A stretch of 64,000 nt of DNA from Mesostigma viride (GCA_009746045.1 RPFO01000256.1:1527656-1591655); one strand, 5' to 3'; positions 1 to 10,391 are shown, numbered from the stretch's first letter. The notes: generated from the sequence alone by a model not told the origin. Numbers and translations: made by a program.

Positions 1-1
1 G

Positions 2-658
2 AGGGGCATGGTTGCTTGGGTGGCAGGCATTTCCAGGCCAGACCTTATGGTCATAGCCAGGTTGCCTGATGACATGCTGGTGGAGCTAGGGTCTGCCAAG
101 GTGGCTGATCAGGTCAGGGCTTCATCTGGCATTCTGTTGTCTGCAGTGGATTTATCACAACCCATTTGCATGGAGCTGTATGTGGATAGCTCAATGGACA
201 GCAGGCAGGTCTCCAAGGTCAGGGGCAGGGCTGCAGGGCTCTTTGTGCTCAGACAGGAAGGCCTGGGGAGTTTGGTGAGCTGGTTTAGTCGCCTGCACAA
301 ACGGGTGGCTGTCAGCAGTGATGTGGCAGAATGCAGGGCTATTTGTGAAGGCATTCACACAAGCCTTTATCTGAAGGAGTTGCTTCATCAGATGACTTCT
401 AACACTCCTTGGCCACTTCAGGTTACCACTCTTCTAAAAACAGACTCCATGGGGATGGTGCAGTTTGTGCACAGGCAGATGGCCAGAAGTAGGGACTTGG
501 ATTATCTCCTTCTTAAGGAGTTGTCCTCCTTGGCCAATATTGAGCATATCCCTGGGGTTGACAATCCTGCTGATGCTTTGACCAAGCTAGTGCAGAAGGC
601 AGCAGTGCAATACAAGGTTCTTCAGTCTCTGATGGACCCATCTCAGCAAGCTGTCTAA
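2..658 (+). CDS. Ty1/copia Pol C-terminus (end of RT plus RNase H), cut by window edge
   Basis: This is the 3' end of a copia-type polyprotein and encodes the RNase H that degrades the RNA strand during reverse transcription. The frame is already open at the window start, so the protein is longer. RNase H landmarks are seen in order: VDSSMD (first catalytic Asp), SSDVAECRAICEGI (equivalent of the copia SSxEAEY box), TDSMGMVQFV, and the terminal NPADALTK box typical of copia RNase H. The product aligns along its whole length with the C-terminus of the minus-strand element at 4238-7828, so both belong to one family, but they differ at many residues and are not recent duplicates. The TAA stop at 656-658 is followed by an untranslated region, a polypurine tract and an LTR. 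No frameshift is seen in this fragment. Confidence 0.85.
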   Translation, partial: RGMVAWVAGISRPDLMVIARLPDDMLVELGSAKVADQVRASSGILLSAVDLSQPICMELYVDSSMDSRQVSKVRGRAAGLFVLRQEGLGSLVSWFSRLHKRVAVSSDVAECRAICEGIHTSLYLKELLHQMTSNTPWPLQVTTLLKTDSMGMVQFVHRQMARSRDLDYLLLKELSSLANIEHIPGVDNPADALTKLVQKAAVQYKVLQSLMDPSQQAV

Positions 659-1608
659 GCTGGTGCATGGTTATAGGGCATTGGAGAGCAGATTGTGTGG
701 TAGTGTCAGCATTGTGACTGGCATAATACCTGTATTTTAGTCTGTACTAAGGCTCATGGACCATGGTACACTCACTCTGATTTTAATCAGGATACAGCCA
801 GGTTTTGGCTGGGGTTCATGCTGTTGACTACACAAGGTTGACAGGTCCATTACAGACCATGTATTCTATTTTAAAAGAAATGTATATTTGTACATACTTC
901 TCACAATGGTCTGGGAACCTTTATTCTGGGGTTTATAGGGCGGGGTTCGATTCCCTGGTATTATGTTTCTACAAGCTGGCCTGTTCAGGTGTTTGCCTGT
1001 TCAGACTTCCCTAGTTCCCCAGGGCAGGATTTAATTGTTGCCTATGTGTTTCATTTTGTCATTTGTTTGCTGTGGCAGTTTACCATCTGGCAAGTAGACG
1101 GGCGCCGTAAGACGGGCGCCAATAGACCCCTGTTGAGAGAATGACAGGCAAACTATTGTAATACGCCTTACTTTGTCAAGTGGTATTTTAATTGTCATGG
1201 ATTTATTGTACTTATATTGAATATGTACTGGGTTTTATGGGATTAGTATCTGGGATTAATGTAACTCACCGCCAGAAGGTCATTGTACTGGAGGCTCTAC
1301 CGAGGTGATGGGATTAATTCCTGGAGAAGACCTCATAGAATTAACCTGTATGTATTTAATTTTGTGTGCTTCTAATATCTGGTGGTACTCTGTAATGCCA
1401 CTTCCATAGGTTTTTATCCATTTCTCATGGAATGGTTTTCCCTGTGGCAGATCTGTTTCTTTTCCAGTTCCTTAAAAGAAAGGGCTGGGGGAATGGCATT
1501 GGCCATTAAAGACATCTGTTCAAGCTTCAAGCTGGAGTGAAGGACATTTCAAGCTACTTCAAGGGTCCCTGGCAGGGGATGTGATCCCTAAAGAAAAGAA
1601 GGGATTGG
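659..1608 (+). other. 3' untranslated region of plus-strand copia element, ending in polypurine tract
   Basis: No coding potential is evident. Two marks stand out. Positions 938-959 (GGGCGGGGTTCGATTCCCTG...) match, base for base over 22 nt, the same region of the other copia element (4030-4051, minus strand) and resemble a tRNA T-arm or B-box. Positions 1590-1608 are a purine-rich tract ending GGGATTGG, directly before the LTR start; an almost identical tract precedes the LTR of the minus-strand element. Confidence 0.6.
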
Positions 1609-2225
1609 AGTTAACGTAAAGGATTTACGTTAGATGGATAGAGATTGTTACGCTCTTTCCAACGGCACCTTGAACGCCTCATTTGGTTAAGGAACGTAAA
1701 AGTTATGACGTTTCCTAGGCTGTGCCGACAGTACCCGGCGCGCCACTGTGGGCGCGTACGGACACAGGATGTACAAGTGTCACTTTGATAGTCCGCAGGA
1801 CGTTGACAGGACTTGTACAGGACTTGATGGTCAATTGATAGGTAGGCGCACTGTAGCGCGCCAAGACCTATGAGACAATTGATGCTGACTAGTGTACGGA
1901 TAGGTCCACAGGACTAGCCGTATGGACAATTGATAGATCTGCGCGCCAAAGGCGTGCCAGAGTCTGTGTAATCAATTGATTGACAGTTCAGCTGTGACAG
2001 TGCAGCTGAATACTTGGACGCGTCCCTAGCAAGCTATATGAGTGACTTGGTCACACCGGGACGCTAGTTCTTGCGTGCACGTTCTCTTGGCACTGCGACC
2101 TTGTCGCCTGTGCTGCGTGCAGTCTTGGAAGTGACGTGACTTACGTCTGTGTTTCCTTGTTATTAATAAAGGCAACTTCCTGCAAGAACCATGGCGGAAT
2201 TCGTGGCATTCTTACCCTCACAACT
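1609..2225 (+). repeat. 3' LTR of plus-strand copia element
   Basis: The proposed LTR begins AGTTAACG right after the polypurine tract and ends ACAACT at 2225. An AATAAA signal lies at 2165-2170. Internal repeats around a CAATTGAT core (about 1830-1990) alternate with GCGCGCCAA-type motifs and could be promoter or enhancer repeats. The left boundary is supported by the same PPT and AGTTAACG junction in the element at 3073-10810. The 5' partner LTR lies outside the window, so the boundaries cannot be checked by self-comparison. Confidence 0.55.
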
Positions 2226-3072
2226 GATCCTCCATGGTTGATCTGGGTCTGGGTGTTGTCTCTGGGGTAGTCAGATGAATGTCTCTGCTCCTCAAATGCA
2301 GGGTAGGCATCAAACCTCCGATACCATGTTGAAAGAACTAATGGGTTTGCCTTCTACAATGCTTGTGATTGGAACCCAAATGTGCCTGTCCTTGCAGGTA
2401 CAGGCTATGGAGGATGGAAGCAAAGAGACAGAGACTCAGTTTGAGGCAGAATGATAGTGAGGAGTACCTTAGGCAAGGCTCCTCAGTTGTTTTATTAACT
2501 CGAGGAAAAAACACAGGCAGAAAACTGGAATGACCTGATTGGCTGGCTAGGAATGTGCCTAGGAATATTCTCATGTAATACTCAGGCCACCAATCAGGTT
2601 AGGTCAGTGTACAGGCTACCAATCAGATCTAGACAAGAATAAATCTTATCTTGTAACTGCTGTACAGCCTTATCTTGTAACTGATGTACAGCCTTAACTT
2701 GTAACTGCTGCACAGTAATCTAACTATATTTAATAAAAGATCTCTCTATGTGTGATCTGATGATGATGAAGTAAATCTGGCGTGAACATATCAGCGCCAC
2801 ATCTGACATGCACAGTGTACATGTCAATCAGTCAGCTGTCCTGTCATAGATTCTCATCTGACATGTCATAGGTCAGCTGACATAGACAGATTTGTCAGCT
2901 GCCTATAAGGATCCACTTGGCATAGGTACTAATCCCTGATTACTAAAACTGACCACAACTTTCTCATTTGTAGGCCAAATCCAACGGGATAAAAAGCAGT
3001 GGCTCCTGTACAAGAGCCTCTATCTATCTAGCCAGGTCAGGTGGGTACAAATACAAGGACCATGTCCTTGAC
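2226..3072 (-). mobile_element. Remnant of another copia-type element: LTR, primer-binding site, leader
   Basis: Read on the minus strand, an LTR end CTTTCAACA (CA at 2327-2328) is followed at once by TGGTATCGGAGG, very close to the primer-binding site common in plant copia elements (TGGTATCAGAGC, initiator tRNA-Met). About 90 nt of leader then leads to CCATGGAGGATC, like the gag start ATGGAGGAT of the element at 3073-10810. The LTR occupies roughly 2327-3072 and contains three tandem copies of a ~28-bp unit (2644-2717, CTTATCTTGTAACTG...). The rest of this element is missing, and the plus-strand element abuts it inside the presumed gag start, which looks like nesting. Confidence 0.5.
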
Positions 3073-3490
3073 AGTATTCACTACCTGTACAGCGCCCAGT
3101 TCCTATACAGTAGGTCTGCCATACAGGCACAGTGACCACAGAGCGCAGTCCACAGTGACTATTGCATCTGCACCTAGAAGTCCAGGACTAAGCCTGCGGT
3201 ACCAACAGACCACAGGTTAAGGTTCCTATTTCCTGCGTACGACGTATTAATCCAATACCGTCGTAGGTACAGCACCTAATTCCTGTCAGCCCAGGAATTA
3301 CTGTCGACCCCATATGTCGTCGGCAAATATTCACGTCCGACTTAGAAGAACAGCCGGCTCGCGCTCGCGCGCGACCGGGAAGTCGGAACGCCATAACTTT
3401 CTTGATACTTGTCGGAATGAACTCGTTCCGGTGCCGCTGGAATCGCAGAGATATGCCGAATCAGGATCACGCCAATGCTTGGCGTTAACT
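3073..3490 (-). repeat. 3' LTR of minus-strand copia element
   Basis: Nearly identical to 10392-10810. On the minus strand it begins AGTTAACGCC directly after a purine-rich tract (complement of 3491-3508) and ends GTGAATACT. It includes a GC-rich palindromic stretch around 3358-3376 (CGCGCTCGCGCGCG-like). Confidence 0.75.
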
Positions 3491-4237
3491 CCAATCCTTT
3501 CTTTTCTTGAGCTGTAGCAGCTCACACAAGTCTACATACAAACACACACAATGGGTACTGGACATCCTCCCCGACTACAAGTCACAACCCGCTGGGCATG
3601 ACAGTCAGCTTGGATTCCTTATTATATGTACATAGCACCCATACTGGCTCAGGAGCACAAACAAATTACAATGAGTCCCTATCCCTTCACGGGAGGCTCG
3701 TTGTGTTACCCATGTACAAGAGGTTGGCCAACTGTGGCAGCCCATAGGTGTTCAGTTAAGAACTTGAGAAGTATGTACAACCTTCAGGACCTTAGGCGAA
3801 ACCCCACAGATCACCCACAACAGCTCATCAGAAAACATTGCTGACCCCCAGACGGAAGTCGGCGCCGGTCTGCTGCCCCTTATCGAACCAGACACAACAT
3901 CTACGCGAAGCACATGCAAAACACAAGCTCCCATACTCGTTCCAACCGTGGAAAATCAGGGGACCTGTCGCCACCTCACCAGCATGGTGGATGGGTCAGC
4001 CAGTCCGTGAAACTCCGCCTTAAGACGGCACCAGGGAATCGAACCCCGCCCACAAACCACAGATCTGGGGAAACCTCAGACTGAGATGAAAACCCCAGAT
4101 AGACATCTCTCCATCAGAGACAATGTCAGACATTCCCACACCAGAGACATGTCTCACCCCTCAAGGTGTGCTCAGGATTATGTACAATCAAGCTCCCAGC
4201 CTGATATCCAGAGACTTAAGTACCCAGCCCTCAGCTT
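3491..4237 (-). other. 3' untranslated region and polypurine tract of minus-strand copia element
   Basis: About 750 nt between the pol stop and the 3' LTR. It carries the polypurine tract (3491-3508 as its complement) and the T-arm-like block at 4030-4051. No other coding signal is seen. Confidence 0.6.
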
Positions 4238-7200
4238 TTAGACAGATAGACCGACTTGACAGTCAGCATTCATGAGCTTCCTCAGTACATTGTACTGGGC
4301 TGGGGCCTTGTGTGGCAGCTTTGTCAATGCATCAGCAGGGTTCTCCTCGCCAGGGATATGCTTCAAGTCAACCAAACTGGCCAACTCCTTCAGCAACAAA
4401 TAATCCAGGTCCCGGCTTCTGGCCAGCTGCTTGTGAACAAACTGGACCATACCCATGCTGTCTGTTAGCAACAACGTCTCCATCTGCAAGGTCCAAGGGG
4501 TAACTGAAGCCAGCTCCAGCATTAACTCCTTTATGTACAGGCTGGACTGGATCCCCTCGCATATGGCCCTGCATTCTGCCACATCTGAACTGATACAGAC
4601 CCTCTTCTGCAGTCTGCTGTACCAGCTGAACAAACTTGCCCTGCTCTGATAAAAAGCAAACAGAGCAGCAGATCTCCCCCTGACCTTGGTAACCTGGCGA
4701 GCATCCATGGAACTGTCAACAAAGATCTCCAAGGTGATAGGCTGGGCAAAGTCAATCCCAGACAAAATCAGATCAGGGGTACTCTCCACCAACCGGGCTA
4801 TGACTCGAGGCTTCTCATCCTCAAGCACCTCATCAGGCATTCTGCTATGGACCATCAAAGACGGACCACAGATGCTGGCAAACCAGGCCCACATGCCTCT
4901 CAACTCAGGTCCTGCAGCCTGGGTGATCTTCTCTGGCAAGGCCTTCACAATGGTCTGTTTATAATCTCCTCCAGCCTGAAGCCTGATACTCCACTCCCCG
5001 TCCCTCCTGAACAGGGTAGCCTGCATTCCACAGAACACTACAGGCTTGTTGGGCTCCTGCCACAGCTCCTTGCCCAGTGAAAACTTGCCACTGATGACAG
5101 GAATAAACTTCTTCAGCCAGGTCGTGGGGGCTAGCAAATGCAGATCATCTCCATGCAAACTAGCATACACTGGCAGACCCTCCCATTGGGCCAGCAGCAA
5201 ACAGGGATCAACTGAAGACACTCTCAAGCCACACTCACTGATCAGAGCTTCCTGCAGCGTGAGTCTCCAGATGATTGGGCTCGACCTGAGTCCTTCCAGG
5301 CCCTTCAGAATAACCAGGAATTGTTGATGCAGCTCCAGCTTCCAGATGGCAGGCACCTCAACACAGTAAGGCTCATCCTGCTTCCACACCCTCCTGGCCA
5401 CTTCTGGATCAGATTTTAAAAATGCCCTCTTGAAGTCCAGCAGCACTGATGACATAGCTGCTCCCCTGTTCAGCAACCCCACGTAGAGACATAGCAAAAT
5501 TCTCCATGTGTCGTGTAGCATCCCTGGCGTGTATAGCTCCTCTCCTGGCAGACTCCCCGTGCCGTGATACTCATTCAGGACAGGCCTGACATGGGGCACT
5601 GATACCTCATCCACAACCTTCCTCTTCAGCACAAATCTCAAAGCAAGCTTCCTTGATGCTGGGGGACGTCTGTCTGTTGGTGCAGCACACTCAAACTGCA
5701 ACCACTCCTCCAATGCCTTGGAGAAGGCGAGCTTCCAAGCCTCAAACAAAGTAGGCGAGCTCATCTCTTGGACCAGCTGGTCATATGTCAAAGGAGAGTG
5801 TGCAGCAAGGCTCCTGTGAGTTATGCCAATACTGCTGGGGTGCAACACAGCTGGAATCACCAAACTGGCCGCTGGGGGCACCTCCCCTTCATCCCATTTT
5901 ACACCCTTGACCGGCTTGGCCCTGCACCTGACTGGAAATGTTGTCCTGAAATTTTCTAGGGGAATCATCCCCCAGCCATCTCTTCTCAGAGCTGTAGCTC
6001 TGATAGAAATCCCAGGATTGCCCAGAAAATTCTGACCCAAAATCACAGGGCCATCATAGTCCTCTAGGACAAGGAAGGTCACATCCACACCCATGACAGG
6101 GGCAGTAACCTCTCCCAACACCCTTAGATGCGTCCTACCACTGAAATCAGACACCCAGGGGCAACTTGGTTCTCCGACCAGCAGTTCTCCTGTATGCTGA
6201 GGTCCCATGACAGAAACCTGTGCATTGGTATCTATCTCCATGGCAGCTACCTCAGGTTCATCCAACTGGACAAGCTTGGACACCTTAGGCTCCTTCTTGG
6301 CTCTTTGCAAAGCCTGTACAATATCTGATAGACGCACACCCCTAGGCCTGGTGTCGGGCCGTTCCGGAGGTGCAGCCTGTCCGCCTGCTTGCCCAACCAC
6401 CGTATGTGAAGGTACCCCAGGGGCCGGGCCAGGGTCACCCTGAGGGCTCGATACAGCTGTAGCACCCTGATCAGGAAGCTCCACGTCACCCCCGCCTTGT
6501 ACACCAGCGGGCACCTGGAAGAGGTCTCCTTGATTACCTCCCCGGGGACGGATCTTTGACCAGGACAGACGGTGCACTGCTTGGGAGCCATCAATGGCCA
6601 CCCAGCACTTATGGCCAGCGGCTTCTACTCGGGTCACCACCCCATCATGCCAGCTGCCACGTTTCCCTGGAAAGCTTGGTTCCTTCCACACAACAACCTG
6701 TTGTCCAACGTTAGGTTCTAGGACACTCCAGCCCTTGTCTTTCTGCCTCAGCTTGAGGAACTTGGCCTCTAGCTTCTCCTTCCATGCCTGCTCAGCATCA
6801 GCTGGCAGCATCCTGGTATGCAGCATAAGAGGATTGATGGCAATGTCACCAAAGAACATGGGAGTCCTCAGGTTCAGCCTGTCCTCCACAGAACGTAGCC
6901 ATGCAGATGTCACAATGGCAGATGACGTCCTTGGAATCCTCTCCACCAGCAGCACAGTCTTGATCTCTTGGATGGCTCTCTCCACCACCCCTTGCTGGCC
7001 GTGGCTCTCCCTGGGTGTAATCAGCAACTCTGGAAACTCTGGCAGGTTCTCACAGCACTCAAACTGAATGTCACACTGCAACAACTCCAACCCAGGGTAC
7101 CTGCTCCTTGTCAACTTCAGAGCAGCAATCAATGTAGGCTTCTCCATGTCAGGCAGGATCTCTAGGGTCTTGTACTTGGTATATCTGTCCACTGCCACCA

Positions 7201-7828
7201 GCAGCTTCAAACCCCTGATTCTCTGAATATCTACCTGCACATGGCCTGGCTGCAAAATAGGAGTCCTGGCATGAGACTGCTTGGGCTTTCTAGCAACTAG
7301 CCTGCACTTGCAAGCTTGAGCAACCTGTTGGCAGATGGAGTACAACTCACTTCCTCCCAGCCGTCTAGCAACTTGCAAAGACTGAGCTGCATGGCCAAAC
7401 ATGGTATGCAACCTTGAGGCAATGTCATACAAGAGAGAAAACCTTTTATTGTCATTATTAGCACTCAAGGTATGTACAGATCCCTTATGTACAGGAGGCA
7501 CCAGGGTCGTGCCTGTCAGACTGTCTCCAGCCCTATCCTCATCCTGACCATCCTGTGCCAGTCCTGCACGGTCAGAATGCTTCTGAGATCCACCTGGGTC
7601 CACATCACCAGGTCCTACCTCAGGCTCAGCACCGCCATGGCGGGCACGTTGGCGAGTAACCACTGCAGCTACAGCTGGCATACTCTCTGTGGTAACCAAG
7701 CTTGCCCCATCGTGTCCAATAGGCTCTTTCACTAGAGCATGGGGCTGCCCCTCACTGCTGTCACTAGCAGCTTCATTACACACCCCTGGGGGCACCCTCC
7801 AGGGTTCAGGGATGTGTGCAGGCTCAAG
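4238..7828 (-). CDS. Copia-like Pol: integrase, protease-like segment, reverse transcriptase, RNase H
   Basis: A single open frame of about 1,185 codons read from 7795. Approximate residue positions, counted from the GTG at 7795: His/Cys integrase zinc finger 128-165 (H..H..C..C); integrase core with D189, D242 and E272 in VDIQ, CDIQ and GVVERA; a basic chromatin-binding-like tail to about 420; a retropepsin-like segment 519-600 with IDTNA in place of D-T/S-G-A and a downstream PVILGQNFL; reverse transcriptase 690-900 with LLDFKRAFL, LKGLEGLRSSP and SLHGDD; RNase H about 1030-1150 with VDSSMD, SSDVAECRA, TDSMG and NPADALTK. There is no ATG near the start. The frame is continuous with gag across one UGA at 7829-7831, so expression is probably by stop-codon readthrough. 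The missing protease Gly and the HGDD in place of YVDD are unusual. Confidence 0.85.
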   Translation of the reverse strand, partial: LEPAHIPEPWRVPPGVCNEAASDSSEGQPHALVKEPIGHDGASLVTTESMPAVAAVVTRQRARHGGAEPEVGPGDVDPGGSQKHSDRAGLAQDGQDEDRAGDSLTGTTLVPPVHKGSVHTLSANNDNKRFSLLYDIASRLHTMFGHAAQSLQVARRLGGSELYSICQQVAQACKCRLVARKPKQSHARTPILQPGHVQVDIQRIRGLKLLVAVDRYTKYKTLEILPDMEKPTLIAALKLTRSRYPGLELLQCDIQFECCENLPEFPELLITPRESHGQQGVVERAIQEIKTVLLVERIPRTSSAIVTSAWLRSVEDRLNLRTPMFFGDIAINPLMLHTRMLPADAEQAWKEKLEAKFLKLRQKDKGWSVLEPNVGQQVVVWKEPSFPGKRGSWHDGVVTRVEAAGHKCWVAIDGSQAVHRLSWSKIRPRGGNQGDLFQVPAGVQGGGDVELPDQGATAVSSPQGDPGPAPGVPSHTVVGQAGGQAAPPERPDTRPRGVRLSDIVQALQRAKKEPKVSKLVQLDEPEVAAMEIDTNAQVSVMGPQHTGELLVGEPSCPWVSDFSGRTHLRVLGEVTAPVMGVDVTFLVLEDYDGPVILGQNFLGNPGISIRATALRRDGWGMIPLENFRTTFPVRCRAKPVKGVKWDEGEVPPAASLVIPAVLHPSSIGITHRSLAAHSPLTYDQLVQEMSSPTLFEAWKLAFSKALEEWLQFECAAPTDRRPPASRKLALRFVLKRKVVDEVSVPHVRPVLNEYHGTGSLPGEELYTPGMLHDTWRILLCLYVGLLNRGAAMSSVLLDFKRAFLKSDPEVARRVWKQDEPYCVEVPAIWKLELHQQFLVILKGLEGLRSSPIIWRLTLQEALISECGLRVSSVDPCLLLAQWEGLPVYASLHGDDLHLLAPTTWLKKFIPVISGKFSLGKELWQEPNKPVVFCGMQATLFRRDGEWSIRLQAGGDYKQTIVKALPEKITQAAGPELRGMWAWFASICGPSLMVHSRMPDEVLEDEKPRVIARLVESTPDLILSGIDFAQPITLEIFVDSSMDARQVTKVRGRSAALFAFYQSRASLFSWYSRLQKRVCISSDVAECRAICEGIQSSLYIKELMLELASVTPWTLQMETLLLTDSMGMVQFVHKQLARSRDLDYLLLKELASLVDLKHIPGEENPADALTKLPHKAPAQYNVLRKLMNADCQVGLSV

Positions 7829-9014
7829 TCAATGATCAGCAGCCTTGCCCTTGCCCTTGTCCTGGGATGGACCAGCCTTGTCCTTGCTGCCACCCTGAGC
7901 TGGCTTGCTCTGACCTTCCTGCCTCAGGTACGAGGGACACTCATTCCTGAAGTGACCCTTCCCCTGGCAGAAATAACATTCCACCTGACTGATGTCCCGT
8001 GAGGTCCCACTGCTGGGCCCAGCCTTGGGAGGACCACCCACCCTCTTGAAGTCAAACTGGGACTGTGGATGTCCCGACTTCGGCGGGGTCCCCCGTCCAG
8101 CCCTTCTGTCACGCCCCCTCCTGGACCTTCCTCGACCCCTTGAAGAGGTCTCAGGCCCTCTCGAGGGCGCTGGGCCCCCGTGGCCCGATCCCCTCATGGA
8201 CTTAACCGTGGGTTCAGTGGCCTCCTCATCACCCTGACGAGGGCGCTTACCACCCACGTACTTGCCGCTGAAACACTCATACAACTGGTCCGTCATGGCT
8301 GCCCAGCCATGGACCTGTCGCATGTGGATGGTCACATTATCCATGGTGACCGGATCCAGCTGCAGCGACTTGAGAAAGTCGCCCATGGCCATCCGATCTG
8401 CGACGAAGAAGCCCTTGGCCATGGCGTCCTCCCTCAGCTTGACGAAGTCTTCAAAGGCGTGGACCACTAGCTGCCCCTTGATGGGCTTGTAGTCCAGGTA
8501 TTCTTGCTTCAGGTGGGACCCATCTATGGTCCTCTTGTCACTCAGGAACACCTGAGTCGCGTCATAAACGCCGCCCAGGTGTCCCCCGCCGCGTGTCGCT
8601 CCCGAACAAACTTGAACAGCCGCCTCGCCGACTGCCGTATGTAGGCACTAGACGCCAGGATGCGAAGCTTGTCACCGTTGTATATCTCCGTGTACAAGTT
8701 CATGTCCTCTAACATCCTCTCAGCATCCCGGGGCTGCCAATTGTCCTTGATGGACTGAAACTGGCCTAGCACCGCGTACCCCTCAGCCACGGTCGGTCGC
8801 TTAGGCGCCGCTTGATCTGCGGCTGGCGCGTTCTGACCGCCCTGCGATCCTTGGCTCTGATTATCTGGCACCTCAGCCTGGTCTCCCAGCGCCTGGCCGT
8901 CCCCGCGTCCATCGCGTCCACCGCGTCCATCGCGTCCATCTCGTCCATCCATCCCAGCGCCGCGCCGCGCAAGCCCATAAAGCCCGCTTGTTGGTTGATA
9001 GCTCCATCCTCCAT
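7829..9014 (-). CDS. Copia-like Gag with zinc knuckle (frameshifted)
   Basis: Gag packages element RNA into virus-like particles. The 3' part (8551 to 7829) encodes a Gag core (SDKRTIDGSHLKQEY, then QLVVHAFEDFVKL) followed by a basic Arg/Gly-rich stretch and a CCHC knuckle CYFCQGKGHFRNEC, then a Lys/Gly-rich tail ending in UGA. The 5' part is in another frame (to about 8562) and includes QFQSIKDNWQPRDAERML. The likely start is ATGGAGGAT at 9014, matching the gag start in the remnant at 2226-3072, but the frame from that ATG also needs a shift to reach the core. At least one indel near 8565-8575 separates the parts (TWAAFMTRLRC in one frame, YDATQVFLSD in the other). This may be sequencing error or decay; the intact pol argues for a young element. 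Confidence 0.7.
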
Positions 9015-10391
9015 GATGGCCTCTGTTCAGATCTGCTACAGCCAGCCAAGTGGCCAAGCAGCAATTAAAGCAATATAAGCTACTGAACAAGAAAGGAAAG
9101 TGCCAAGTGTTACCACTCAGGCAAGACCACCACGGCTGGCCCCAGGCGCGTCCTGGTTCTCCTTGTCGCTGTCGCTGTCGCTCACCACAATCAGCTCTGG
9201 TACCCTGCTACCTGCTGCGCCGTCGTCGACCCGCTGTCGGCCCGCGATGACTGAATCGTCACCGTTGGTATAGTAGACAGGTGACAACCCGTCGTTGGCA
9301 CCCCGCGGATTGTATCTTGGCACCTCGTGGTCGCCAAGTGTCTCGTCGCCTAGCCCAGCGACACCCCCTGCTCCCACCTCAAGGTCACTATCGTACCCAA
9401 GAGGTGCAAACTCCTCCCAACGCGTCACACGAACGCGAAGGGGGGGGCAGTTCCTGAAAAGGAACTCTTACTCGCTCCGGAAACCTGCCGACTCTTGTCG
9501 CGCGCTGTCCTCCGGTGATGGCTTCCGCTGTCGCCCCGACCTCTGCAAGCCGCCTGTAGTGCTCCGCTCCGCGTCGTTCACGCCTAACTGGCCCCGCTGC
9601 AACACCCTCGTCGCCGATGCCCTGCGAAAGCACGTGGTACTCCCGCCCGCTACTGTCGGTACAAACTCGTGTCGCCCTGCGCCAGCTGCCTCCGCAACCT
9701 CGCCTCGCCTTGCCGCCAACTCCGTCCGCACTCGCTCAGCTACTGCTGTAATCACCGTCTGGATGCCGACCAACCCGTGAAGCTCCTGCTCGAGGTCGTC
9801 GATGCTCCGGTGCTCCGGAATGACGATGGTTTGTACGTGTCGCAGAATTCGCTCCCAATCTTCGACCTGGTCGTCGACGAATTGCACGAAGCTGCGATTA
9901 CAGGCGGACGATCTGCAAGCAATAAAGATAGATCCCGAACGACACGACGCAATTCAGGAGAAATCGAACCCCCAGCAGACTGCCGAAACCGGAAATCCTG
10001 CTGCCGTTGTTCTCCTGCACCATTCACCACCGGACGAGCTCCTCGCGTCGTCAACGCTGCACACCGCAACCGGCAACGACCCTCCTGGCCGTTCCGCTGA
10101 GACTGGTTGTAATTTGAGTTAACGTTCTTAGCACACGCAATGTGAAGGATATGGTTGCAATGCAGCAATGTGTGAATATGGTTGGAAACGGAGCTTTGTT
10201 AAAATTGGATAATGTTACAGCGCTCACACACTTGAGGCTTGTACACGCGCTTGCCAAGTCAAGGCACAACACGTGAGGCGGGCTCGCAAGAGATGCCCAT
10301 TTGGCACTGGCCTATTGTTTATATACTTGTGCACTGTGCTTGCTAGTCCTGAGCAGCCTAGGAGGCCTGCTCAGTAATAACACCCCGGTAC
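9015..10391 (-). other. Long 5' leader of copia element, with an insertion-like segment holding coding-like DNA
   Basis: Between the 5' LTR and gag lie 1.38 kb. The segment 9110-10378 begins and ends with imperfect inverted ends (TGTTACCACTCAGG on plus at 9110; TGTTATTACTGAGCAGG on minus at 10378) and contains a TATATAAA-like box near 10315-10327 (minus). Within it, minus-strand frames at 9887-9468 (QFVDDQVEDWERILRHVQ, then LEQELHGLVGIQTVI) and 9428-9117 (acidic, with SDSDSDKENQ) look like protein but are in different frames and match nothing I recognise. It may be a solo LTR, a nested insertion or an extra upstream ORF. Confidence 0.35.
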
